Positions 38,010 to 49,259 of a stretch of 64,000 nucleotides of DNA are shown piece after piece. The notes beneath the pieces were generated by a model. It saw only the letters and a list, made by a program, of their open reading frames with translations, had not been told where the DNA came from and did no database searches. The DNA lies in contig JABAKD010000026.1 of NCBI GenBank assembly GCA_012845835.1, positions 8,316,058 through 8,380,057 on the forward strand, written 5' to 3'. The stretch's first letter is position 1, and the number at the start of each line of letters is the position of its first letter. A program made the position numbers and the translations under genes. This DNA comes from Undaria pinnatifida (Eukaryota > Sar > Phaeophyceae > Laminariales > Alariaceae).

Positions 38010-38720
38010 TAATAAACACTTCCACGCACTTGGTATCACCTCATTATCTTCCTAGAACCATCCATGCCGCTGCTTCATTTCATCCCCCTCCCCCCCCCAA
38101 CGCCCCCTCCTTCCCCACCACCCACACCATCGCCTAGACCTAGCACCACGCGAATAGCAAACCCCTACATCTATGCGATCTAAAGCTGTTATAAAAACCC
38201 CTTTCGCCCCCCCCCCAACCCCCTCAAACACTCTGCCCTCTCCTCACTGGTTGTACGACTTACAGGATATACATGATAAACTGGTGCATTCTTTCCAAAA
38301 CCGTCAGATTTATCCCCTTTAGGATTTATAGTTTCCACGCACAGATTGAGTTGCCCCCCCCCCCCCCCCCCCCGCTCCCTCTTGTTCAAACCCAGGCCCC
38401 CACGCCCTACAAAATTCACCCTCCCCTCGCCAGTTATTATACGACTTACAGGATTCACTTGATAAACTGATGCATTTCCTTCCACAGCTGTCAGATTTGT
38501 CCCCCTCAAAAACGGGTTTTATAGTTTCCGCGCACAGACTGCATAACATCACCCTGTTGACCCTGATAGCTACACTGTAGTTGCAAGGGGAGTCGCCGAC
38601 CTATATCCTTAATGAGGACACACAACCCGTAATACGCGCAACCGGAGTATCACACACAGCTTGCAAAGATGAGTGTCGACGAAATCTTCGATCTCACAGC
38701 TGGAGTGTATTTTTATTTTT
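38010..38720 (+). repeat. Composite C-rich dispersed repeat, copy 2
   Basis: Aligns with 8040-8745 end to end: TATCACCTCATTA, CCATCCATGCCG, poly(C), ACTGGTTGTACGACTTACAG, TTTATAGTTTCC, second poly(C), TTGTTCAAACCC, CCCTGTTGACCCTG, GAGTCGCCGACC, and the terminal GACGAAATCTTCGATCTCAC element. Confidence 0.75.
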
Positions 38721-39189
38721 CATGATATTAATAATAATAAAACACTATTTTCGTGCAGCAGTACGCATACTTGATTTTACAAAGGCGGGGGGAATAGCAT
38801 GCACCAGATCCAGCAATCTCTCCGTTGCATCCAAAGTTGCACACAATACCATCAGGCCGTCAGTTAGTTGCATCCATAGTGGTCGTATGATTGGAAAATG
38901 AGAAAATCTGATTGTAAATGGACTGGAATAAAAATAACTACTAGTAACTCCAGTATTGAGATGCGTGATGGGAACACGTGGCGAGGCAGTGGGACGGGAA
39001 AGTTTCGGAAGGGAGCAGGCAGCGGGATGGTAGACGTGGGAACAGAAACCAACGACGGGAACGGTCGCGAAATCGCGGTCGGGCACGAAACATCACACAC
39101 TGTTTCCCGTTCCCGTCCCGACCTTTATTTACGACGTCTCTTGGACGAAGAATCTCAGAATCAACACGGACGCTTGGTGTACTGATATC

Positions 39190-39830
39190 TATATCTCCTT
39201 AATGACGGCTACAGTAGCTAATGAGGACACACCTAGTGACAAACAAGCGCGATCGGAGTGTCACACAAAGCTAGCAAAGATGAGTTTCGACGAAATCTTT
39301 TAATCTTATCATTCATGTAACACCTTGTACCTACCTGTAGTGTGTGTTGCCATGACATTAAAACGTTGTTTCTACCCAACGAAAGGAGATATAGGTCGCC
39401 GACTCCCCTTAGAACTGCAGTGTAGCTTGTACCAGTGTCAACAGGGTGATGTCAATCAATCTGTGCACGGAAACTATAAAACCCGTTTTTGTGGGGGACG
39501 AAATCTGACGGAGGCTGTGGAACGCACCAGTTTATTATGTATACAGTCGAGTAAACGGTGAGTGGAGGGCGCTTTTTTGGGGGGGGGGGTGGGGGTTCAA
39601 CATGTTTCAAAATGTAGCATATATGATAGGAGCTTACTGCACGCGTGGTGTTATATAAAACCCATTTTTGTCGAGGACGAAATCTGACGGCTGTGGAACG
39701 CACCAGTTTATCATGTATACAGTCGAATAAACGGTGAGGGGAGAGCGCTTTGTTTTTTTTTTTGGGGGGGGAGGTTCAACACAATTAGGTCGCATATATG
39801 AGCTTACTGCACGCATGGTGTTATAGGTCT
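39190..39830. repeat. Rearranged fragments of the composite repeat
   Basis: 39200-39305 is a + strand 3' end (GAGGACACACCTAGTG ... AAGATGAGTTTCGACGAAAT). 39380-39600 and 39640-39780 are minus-strand pieces (GGTCGCCGACTCCCC, CAACAGGGTGATGTCAATCA, TATAAAACCCGTTTTTGTGG, GACGAAATCTGACGG), the last two a tandem duplication each with a poly(G) run. Confidence 0.65.
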
Positions 39831-41860
39831 AAGTAGGGTCTAAGATCTAAGACGATGATGGGTGCCGCAGGGAAAGTGGGGGGGGCGACTTGAAGACCAT
39901 ATATAATACTTCGTATAAATGAATTGGAGCTGCTGCATGGATGGATTGATGGATGTGATCGGAGCCACCTGTGGATCGGATAATTATTATTATAAACCCC
40001 ATCAGAACTTACAACTCCACCCGTGTTTGGGGTACAGACTACTTGGGATTAGTATGGGATGGCTGTTACGGTGGGAAGCCCCAAATACCAGCATATACCG
40101 ACCGACGGCTGCTTGTGTAGGCTGTGTAGCTTTGGCTTGTCTTACCTTGCCACAACCCCTCTGCGTGTGAATATACGTAACTTATTGCGTACCGGGTATG
40201 TAATATTTTCCTTGCTTCGTTTTCTATTTCTCTCGTTTTTTTCCTTCTCCCTTAGGGCCCGTCTTAACGAGGGAAAAAAACGAAAAGAAGGATTAAAGAA
40301 TAGCCGAGTTTCATTCGTCAGACAGCAGGAACTAGCAGCAGGGATCCCGATAAACCCGTGTTGCTTTCTCGTTTGTTTTTAATCCCAAAACCATTTCAAA
40401 TAAACGAAATAGGGTAAAAGAAACGAAATATGGGATAAACAGCGCGAAGAGGAACGTAGGGTGACCGGTTCGCAGGCGCACGGAGCGCACGGTGGGTGGG
40501 TTAGTGCGTGAGGCTGCCAAGGTGCGTGTCCGCCGTCGAAACCAGCATGCATGGGTAGGGTATGACCAAGGGGTGGCTATGCAAGACACCACGGGGTCAG
40601 GACGTGGCTGTGGCGATACATTTTTCGATGAGGTTGCCACCCAGTATTCCAACGGCTGCCGACAAACAACCATGACCGGAACACAACTTGTAGAGCACTC
40701 CCGAGGGAGCGGGTTGGACCACAAGCACCGCCTACTCTCAGGGGTGCCTCGGGTGTGCGAATTGGGTGTGTTCAGCTGCGTCGTTGGGTGCATTCGCCGC
40801 GAATTGGTGTGCTGTGGCGGTTGAGTTATTCTGTCAAGTTGCACCGCGAGTTTTAGCGTGGAAGGTCAACAATTTTTAGTTTTTTGCATATTTTTTTGGG
40901 TGTCGTTTGGAATGAACATGCTTTTTTTCGTATCAAAAGCGAAAGGATCTTCCCGTTTTCGTTTTTTTTTTCCTCGTTCGGACGGGCCCTTAGGCCACCA
41001 TTGTTTATGGTACCCCGATCCAGATCACAGATGTTCCTGACATTTGTTTCGCCACCTAAAGATAAGGATGCCGAGGTACGATTTCTAAACACTGGTAGAT
41101 ACCCAGCAAAACAAAAATACGACAGCACTACTGCATGGTAATAACGAGTCTAGATGCAGAAGCTAACGGCAATTTTCAATACATTCGTTGGCGTTTTCCA
41201 GAGGGGTGGTTGTACGATTTCGAAAAGACGAAACACACACACGCGCCGCAGCGCCACAACACGCTACAGACCATGGCGATCGAGGTGCGCGAGGGTCAAG
41301 CGGCAGCTGCTCGGCAAATGGCCCAGGGGGCTGCCGCATCTTCGCGAATTACTGTTTTGTGCGTGTGTGCGCGCGGGGGCAAATTTGCGGCCTAACGTCG
41401 AGACAACACCTGGAGAAGAAACACCTTATCCCGATCTCAGCCTGAGATCGGGACGAAACACCCCTCTTCGGTGGATTTTCCGATCTTGGAAATTGTCAGA
41501 ACCAACCTTCGTCTCCACATGCATGCAGTGTACACAGATCTTAAGGCGACTCTTGAATCTTGTATAGATCAAGATCTATGGCCTACATCGGGGTACCATA
41601 AAACACAGACAGTGGTATTTTTATAACAGCGGTGTTTTTCATTCACGGATGCGTACACGTGCATTGCTTTGGTTTCCTGGGTTTCATGTAGCATGCGGTG
41701 CAGTCGGTTTCAGCTGCGAGTCTTGAAACGGCTGTGTACCAGCAGTATGGGCCTGTTACGTACGTACGCTGACTTCCGATTTCACTTTTATACAGCAGTA
41801 TGATGATGTTGGCGGAAGTTCCAGCAGGGAAGTTCGACTTGCTTCAGCTATGATACACCG
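39830..41860. other. No gene recognised
   Basis: A diverged MITE-like unit is at 40005-40060 (ACAACTCCACCCGTGTTTGG, ACTACTTGGGATTAGTATGG). At 41430-41452 CCCGATCTCAG and CTGAGATCGGG form a perfect 11-bp inverted repeat around one base. Open frames at 40332-40844 and 41154-41567 match nothing known to me. Confidence 0.5.
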
Positions 41861-41874
41861 GGTACGTCTTTTTC

Positions 41875-42345
41875 TCCCTGCTGTAACATTTCGCGGACGC
41901 TTTAACTTGTACTCCGGAGTATATAGTTTGGGATCAATGAGGCCTCTCTGCTGCGATCAGCCGGAGACTCTCACCCAGGGCTATCCCCGCGTTGATTCGA
42001 TGTTAATCAACGCGGCACCTCGTCTTAGAGAGTAGTTACCCCGGGTAAAATAAACACTACAAAATAAAACTGATGTCGTTGTCGGCGTGTCTCGCGCACA
42101 ATGATGGGTGGGCGGGATGGTCTGTTTTCCCTAACCGCTTATGACTCTCTCTAGCTGCTGCACGGGAGCCGACAATGCAAGTGGGATCGTCTTGCTTTTC
42201 CTGTACAGCTAGCAGGCTTTTCTCCCACCTCCGGGACGGCCTTCTTCCGTCCCCGGGTCTTGCTCCAAGATTGCTGCTGTAGCATTTCGCCGACGCTGTA
42301 ACTCGTATATAGTTTGGGATCAATGAGGCCTTTCTGCTGCGGCAT
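41875..42345 (+). repeat. Direct repeat pair
   Basis: GCTGTAACATTTCGCGGACG ... TATATAGTTTGGGATCAATG, AGGCCTCTCTGCTGCG at 41880-41960 recurs at 42278-42342 as GCTGTAGCATTTCGCCGACG. A second pair, CTAGCTGCTGCACGGGAGCC ... GCAAGTGGGATCGTC, is at 42152 and 42916. Confidence 0.7.
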
Positions 42346-42788
42346 GAGATCACACCAACACTTGTTGCCCATTTTCCCTTCTCTCGGGGCGCAGTTTATT
42401 TGTCTCTCAAAAAATCCTTCCTTCGGGTTTCTCGTCGTTCTTATGATACCCAAACTTCTATTATAGTACCTTGACCCCTAGTAGATCCGGCTTCTATAGT
42501 CCCGTGCACACCCTGTGTGCAAACGTGCAAGCTTTGCGGAAAGTCTGCAGGACGTCCGCCTCTATGAACGCCGTTTGGCGAGAACGCTTTACTCCCGCCA
42601 CGGCGGTGGATGCTGTTAACCCTATGTGTCTGTGTGTGCGATGGGTGCGGACTGTCACCCTACGTATGATACTCCGTAAAAATGCCCATGGCCAGGTCAA
42701 CGGGTGGTTTATCCTCTGCTTGATACATCCCACAAATGAGCCCCTCGTCGAGGTAGGGTCGCAGCGACAGCTACGATCGCCATGGTTG
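42345..42788. other. No gene recognised
   Basis: No protein family similarity; an open frame at 42471-42800 has no recognisable motif. Confidence 0.5.
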
Positions 42789-42878
42789 TTAACCCCTTGA
42801 CAACTGGGAACCCGTTTTTGGGGACAAAATTACTTGGATTTAGTATAGGGAGGGGTTCGGGGGCTCTAAAGGGGTTAA
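42789..42878 (+). mobile_element. 90-bp MITE, intact copy 1
   Basis: Starts TTAACCCCTTGACAACTGGG, ends GGGCTCTAAAGGGGTTAA. The TIR TTAACCCCTT/AAGGGGTTAA is perfect over 10 bases. The copy at 56630-56719 is near-identical, so movement was recent. It is too short to code for anything. Confidence 0.85.
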
Positions 42879-43406
42879 GAAGGCTCTGTTTTCCCTGACC
42901 GCTTCCTACTCGCTCTAGCTGCTGCACGGGAGCCAACGATGCAAGTGGGATCGTCCAGCTTTTCTCCCACCCCGGGTTTCGCTTCAAGATTAACAAGGTA
43001 TACGATAGTTTTGGTATTGCCTCGCCATTGACCCACCTATCAAATTCATGTATGTGGTGCCTGTGGCTGTGATACAGACGAAACCCTCAACACTATCAAC
43101 ACCAACACAGAACAAAACCACAGCAGTGGTGTGGTGTGCAAGACGAAGGAAATCTCACCTTCATCCTTCGCGATGTCTCTGCCTCCCCCGCACTTGATCG
43201 AAGATGAGACTCCGCCTTCATAGCTGCCGTTGGAACTTGTTCGAAATTCAAAAATCAAAAATCAACACAAAAACCGGCATAGTAGTTGCCAGCGACATTC
43301 AGCACAGAACAGAAACAAACGCTGGAGCCACCCAGGCCGGCACAGGCAGGCCAGCACAAAGCAAAGCGAGCAGAGGAAGGAAACAACGTTCTTCGTTTGA
43401 GCTTGG
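42879..43406. other. Intergenic, downstream of H4
   Basis: No gene. 42888-42985 repeats part of 42120-42240. Confidence 0.5.
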
Positions 43407-43425
43407 TGGTGTTGAGTAAACACCA
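43407..43425 (-). promoter_or_regulatory. Histone H4 3' stem-loop
   Basis: On the minus strand TGGTGTT-TACTC-AACACCA, a 7-bp stem with a five-base loop, 85 nt after the H4 stop. Identical in stem and loop to the one after H3 and the same stem as after H1. By analogy to the animal and green-algal histone mRNA stem-loop (usually six pairs, four-base loop) it is probably the 3'-end processing signal. Confidence 0.8.
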
Positions 43426-43509
43426 GGTTTTGTGCAAAGCGCCCTCGCTCGTTAGAGCATCGTAACAGACGACCGAGATGGGGAGTTGACACCGAGGGAG
43501 GGGGGTGGT

Positions 43510-43977
<468 letters not shown>

Positions 43978-43980
43978 TTA

Positions 43981-43987
43981 TGATTGG
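43981..43987 (-). promoter_or_regulatory. CCAATCA promoter element of H4
   Basis: TGATTGG on + is CCAATCA on the coding strand, 160 bases before the ATG. The same heptamer stands 160 bases before the H3 ATG. CCAAT boxes bound by NF-Y are common in histone promoters; the assignment here is inference. Confidence 0.5.
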
Positions 43988-44029
43988 CCATTGCTATTAA
44001 TTGCTGTTTTAATATTTTTATATACATAG

Positions 44030-45310
44030 ACTTTTACCGATCTTTTACTGATTCATAGAAAGTTAGCCGATTTTCCAAGAACCGAATCAAGTTTTGTTCC
44101 AAAACCTCGTCGACACTTGTATTTACAGGCGGCATAATGACGAGCCAATGGGAAGCGAGGAGCGGACGAGCACCAGGCGGAACAGCAAGGCAAAAGGATC
44201 ATGATCCAGGACTACTGCTGTGCAGCGGTGGAGCATCAGAGACGGGAAGTACAATTCTGAAGGTGCAATGACATGTACACGTACCTGGTGAGTTAGCCCT
44301 GCTTGTGTTGTGGGTGTGTATTGGCATGCATGGCCATTTGCCTGTGAATAACAAAATATTCGAAAATGCGTCGTACTCGTATATTCCCACGTCCCAAGTA
44401 CCAGAGGTATGATACCAGGTAACATACGGAGGTACTTGTATTAAAGGTGTCTGTCTGTCGTTCGACAACAATGACTCCAGTCTATATTGTAACCAATCGT
44501 TTCCTACAAGTACGAGTAGAACCCAACACCATACCACCGGTGTCGCGGGACCTGAACCGCCTGCCATCGGCACCTACAGTGGAGCATGTGAAGCTTCCAA
44601 GGGTCGTGCGAAATTAATTGTATTCCAATTGGGTCACAGAAGAACTCAAACAGAGTTAGTTGTGGTACGTACATTCAGCAGTGCGGCGGTGTGCTGGCAC
44701 CCGGACCCGGTATAATGCCTACCCTGATACCTACTACCGCTGTACTGAGAAACACGCGAGATAACGCACCCCCTGTGATGAATTTTTTGAGCCGAGGGCG
44801 GCACGCACAATGAAAATGGCGGCTTTGAAAAGGTCTCGTCGAGATATATCTCCGTAAACGCGCCTCTCGGCGTTTGCTTTTTCTGTGCTCAAGAAAAGCA
44901 GCTTTCAAATTCGGCCGAGGAACGGCGCCTATTTACAACCCATGGACTGCGGGTCAAGTACAGCAGTAGTCCACACCGCAGTATTGTGTTTTTGTGTGCT
45001 AGGGCTGAAATGGTCGAAACGGGGTCCTCAATAGGCCACACCTCCTCCGCTTTTATTCACCAACACCTCTACCCTCATCCCGCCCGAACCGGAACCCGTT
45101 TGGCACCCTGCTCCCTCTCAGTAAGTGCAGAAGATTTAGTACAGGTTTAGGGTTAGGGTTAGAGTTAGTGGAATAATGTATGGACCGTAAACAGTCCCTG
45201 GTGTTCTATCTTGCGTGTGAGACTCTGGCGAACCGCCTTGCACATGCCTACCTGGGGTAGGTATGTACAAGGCGCTTCGCTTCGCGGGCGGCGTTCGCGG
45301 TCCGCTACGC
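44030..45310. other. No gene recognised; short telomere-like run
   Basis: 45146-45166 reads GGTTTAGGGTTAGGGTTAGA, about three TTAGGG units, too few to call an interstitial telomere. The rest is unassigned. Confidence 0.5.
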
Positions 45311-45319
45311 GCTACGCTC

Positions 45320-45720
45320 GCCCAGGAAGGAAAATGCAACCAATTATGTGAAACGGACAGAGGTTCACGATTGGGTGTAAGTGCAAACTGGCGACTTTGA
45401 CAATGCCAAGCATCCGTCTGCTATGCTCGAGGGGAACAGCCCGAACGCCACATGCATTGTAGTATACCGTATGCACCTTGTTCGTACACGTGGTTGCCGT
45501 TGGCACACACTCGTTTTTGTTTGCTGGCTTACGTTTTCGCACTGCTGTCTGGTCGACACGAACATACTGTTCTACTTCGGAGTATGTACTTTCCTGCTCT
45601 GTGCAGGCGTTGCGGGTTGTTCTGCTGTGCATGCGGTGCGTAGGTCCTGTGGCTGTCGGAGCTTGGTTTGTCCCTTCACTTAGGAGTGTGCAGAAGAAGC
45701 AGGTTAAAAAACTTTTATAA
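45320..45720 (+). repeat. Dispersed repeat, family 4, uninterrupted copy
   Basis: AATGCAACCAATTATGTGAA, GGCGACTTTGACAATGCCAA, CACATGCATTGTAGTATACC, CTGGTCGACACGAACATACT, CTCTGTGCAGGCG, GGTTTGTCCCTTCACTTAGG, GTGTGCAGAAGAAGCAGGTT. Same order as the split copy at 32750-33520; a minus-strand 3' fragment is at 60785-60925. Confidence 0.65.
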
Positions 45721-48700
45721 CTTAAATAAAAGAGGAAACAGTAAAGGGTTGTTCCGGAAAAAATCTTCCCGTCGACAATTAAGAACTGGAGATGGGTGAG
45801 AGGTGGTAGAATATGCCGAGGGCGACTTCCGGAGTGCCCGACATCACAGCAGTAAGTGAGTTTATATATGGAATGCCACAGGTATGTTCAGTCACATATG
45901 TCCAGCTGTGGCAGCGTCGTCGACTTTTTCCTAAGATATAAGGCACGTTATATTCCAGCCCGTTTATGAGGTACCAGGTCGTACGTATGCAGTCGTCTTC
46001 ACGTGTTTTACCCTTTTTGGAATTGTGGTCGTCAGGGTTCCGGTCGCCTTCTGAGAACCGCGTGGTCTGGCAGCCACATTTGCGGGCGTGCAGGGGGGGA
46101 GAACTTCAATACCCGACATGTATCGTCGCTGGGGTCTATTAGTATGTCGCGTTGGCTGATTTACTAGTCTGTATCACATCTTGGACCTGTAGCTCTGACT
46201 CTGCTCCCCTACGCGCTCCGCGTGCAGGTCGTCGCCTACACAGCTGGGCCAGGTGTACCCAAGACTATCGTTCATACGACTATGAATTACCGCATTGATC
46301 TGATTGGTCAAACTTCTTACGTACGTACAAAACACATATTTTCTTATACTTCGATAATATTCTGCATACGGCAGTAAACAGCTTGGTCGTGACGCAGATT
46401 GTCGGTGCGAGTGAGTGAGTATACGCCCTACTGCTGTGTGTAAGGGGGCCGTAGGACAGAGTGTTTGAGAATACGAGTACTATCTGTAGTTGGTACGTGT
46501 GAGTGACGATTACGACCAACACCAACAACGTCGACACAAGGGCCTCGCGGACAGCGCCCGGCGTGAGTCACGACTCTGAGACGAAATATGACGACTTTTG
46601 GAAGAGATGAACCGTTTACGCACGTAACCTCACCGAGTGTGGTGTTTGTGCTATTGGTATACTAACAGCGATGTACGTTTCTTGTCCGTTAACATCAAGT
46701 CTGATCTATTTCACTAGCAGCGGTGGTTCGCAGGCGGGGCCGTGACCGACAGAAAACGGTGTTGACAGGCAATCTCGTGTAGGTGCTGAAACTTCCGAGA
46801 TAGGCGCATATTCTCCCTCCTACGGGTAATTCGTGGATTGCAGTTGGTGCGAATGAACGATATCCTGTTCGTGTCTCGCCCGATTGCGTAGATCTGTGCC
46901 ATCATCACCTGCACAGCGGCGGGATACCCAGGATATCACCTTCGCTAAGCTGCCTCGTGTGAATGCCGTTTGGTGGTAGATTTGGAAGTGACTCGCCTCC
47001 TGATGACCCCTGATGTGTGTTTAGTCGATGTGACTTGATCGAAGCCCTCCTGTCGCTCGTTGCTGTATCGGTGGAAAAAACGAACCCAACGCAGACGACA
47101 TGTACCTCCTGCTGCACGAAGAGCCGACAAGGTTTTCACGGCGACCTTGGCTCTCAGACGAGGGCGGTGTCCCTTCCCTCTGCGAGCGCGATGACTGAAC
47201 CAGCCCAACCGGACACATCCTTCGGGGGGCGTGCAAACGGCTACAGTATGCGTAACCCAGAGTCGCCAGGTGTATCCCATATCGGGTTCAGCAGCGACGG
47301 GCGCTTACGATGGGGAGCCAGACAATTCTAGAGCCCAGCAGGAAGCCACGACGACGAGAGCGGTAGGGATATCATTATCGCTCATCCGGATGAGCGACTA
47401 GGGCAGACAGGCCAGCCGGTCCAGGACGCGGACGACGGGGATACAGACAAAGCAACATATTTAAAGGTCAGGGCGTAGATTAGCATGCAAAAAGGTCAGA
47501 GTAACAAATGCAGAAGCGCGGGGGTCCTCGCAGAACGGTCTCAAAATATCAATGACGACGGCCGTCGCAGGACCCTCTCAATTTCAACGACGACAGCCGA
47601 CTAGCGCAATCTAGGGGCTCGAGCGAGCCCAGCACGGCAACACCAACATGGAGATAGTGCAGGATGGACGGCTACACCCCCCCCCCCCCCCCAAGCTTTG
47701 CTGCATTATGAAAAACTTCGGATTATGATAACTAGTTGGACATGAAGACATCACGCTCGGAATGGTAATATTTTATGGCGTGAGTTGAGAAGGCGCACCA
47801 GCATCATCCTGTAGAAGAGATCGAGCTAGAGGGTCGGACTGTTGCTGGCATTGCACACGGCAACAATTGTGCACGACGGGGACATTTGTTACCGACGAGT
47901 GACACTTCCGGCAAGTATGAAGAGTTTGTGTAGGACCCTCACGATCCGATGGCGCAATTTATACCGCACGTGTAGGATCACCCCCTTTACAAAGCATCGT
48001 GATCGGTGATGTTGTTGGTTTACCCGCACCCGTCCTGCGGGAGTTACAGCGTTTTTCCATGAAAAAACATTCAACATTTTCACCTCATTATGACCTTCAT
48101 TGCATGTTACCACTCTGTGCTTGAACGAGAAGGCGCGTTTTGCTGTTGCCTTGCCGCCTCATCCGATGCCACACACAGCATGTGCCAACAGAATGACGAA
48201 CAGGCGGAGGCCGCGTTGCCACTGTGTTTCCACGCTAATGTTCGGAGTCCCCGCCATGGTCACGGCGACTGGCGCCCTTTTCATAGGAAGGTCAGTCCTG
48301 GGTACCGAGAAAAGGATGGCACCGCGATTCTGACCTGGGGAGCAGACATAAAACAAGGTGGATCTCAAGTTGACTATCATCGTGAACACGCAAGGGTCCT
48401 TTTTCAGTTCCCGGTAGATATACGCCGTGAATACTCGATATGCTAACGCCGCGAACCTATCGACTATCAATGCGTCATCAGCCAACTCACTCAATTTGTA
48501 TCGGTTATATAGTAATACTGTTTTTTGGTGCTGTGTATCACGTCAGAGTAGTAAAATGGCGACATTATGTGCGAAAGTACAGTACTTGGAAAGGACCCGC
48601 TGCAGAGTGAACCACGGAGCCGCCACTTTGAGCGTGCTATTGCTCTTCATTATATATAGTAATTTTAATCGAAACAACCTATGCAAAACATCAAGGGGAA

Positions 48701-48940
48701 GCACGGGGCATACAGCTGTGCGGTATTTCTCACTGCGTCCTGACTTTTCCATCTCTTTCGCGTGGCCCTTGGGATGCAAAGGTACTCTACCTCCATGCGG
48801 CGGGGCACACAACCAGCTTGGAAAGACGACCCCGGAAGGCGGGTGGGAAGCACATGTGAAATTTGGTTGCTAGCTGCGGTGAGGGAAAGGCCCGCCACGC
48901 ATGGGAGGTTTTCGGAATCAATGAGCATTGTATATGGTCG
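45720..48940. other. No gene recognised
   Basis: 3.2 kb with several 100-150 codon open frames in conflicting frames and no domain I recognise. A poly(C) run stands at 47678-47692. Confidence 0.5.
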
Positions 48941-48947
48941 AGCCGAT

Positions 48948-49252
48948 CGCCCCGGTGGCGTATCAGGTTATCTTCGACCCTGGTATATTAGGTCAGTTTC
49001 GTGAGTTCGAGCCCCGCCGAGTGCATACTCGTATAGATCCGTTGGGACTTTTTCTTGTGCACAAATTGACTTGCGGAAAGCGCGAGAGCGTGAGTTGGCA
49101 ACACTCGATGAGAAATCGACGAGCAGTGGGATTGCTGAACCCTATGCGCGATAAAAATTGAAGGCAAGAACCGGGGGGGAGAAGGGTCAACACCTGTGAC
49201 CACGGCTTGTCCAGAATCTGGAAAGTAGAAGTGTGAGAAAAAAAAAAAAAAA
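48948..49252 (+). repeat. tRNA-derived SINE, family 1, full copy
   Basis: A-box-like TGGCGTATCAGG at 48956, B-box-like GAGTTCGAGCC at about 49003, body ending GGCTTGTCCAGAATCTGGAA, poly(A) at 49238-49252. Best-preserved of four copies. Confidence 0.75.
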
Positions 49253-49259
49253 TGGTCGA

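Noticed and set aside
40332-40844. 170-codon minus-strand open frame
   Set aside because: Pro/Thr/Arg-rich text overlapping an equally open + frame; no family recognised.
45146-45166. Interstitial telomere (TTAGGG)
   Set aside because: Only about three imperfect units; too short to separate from chance.
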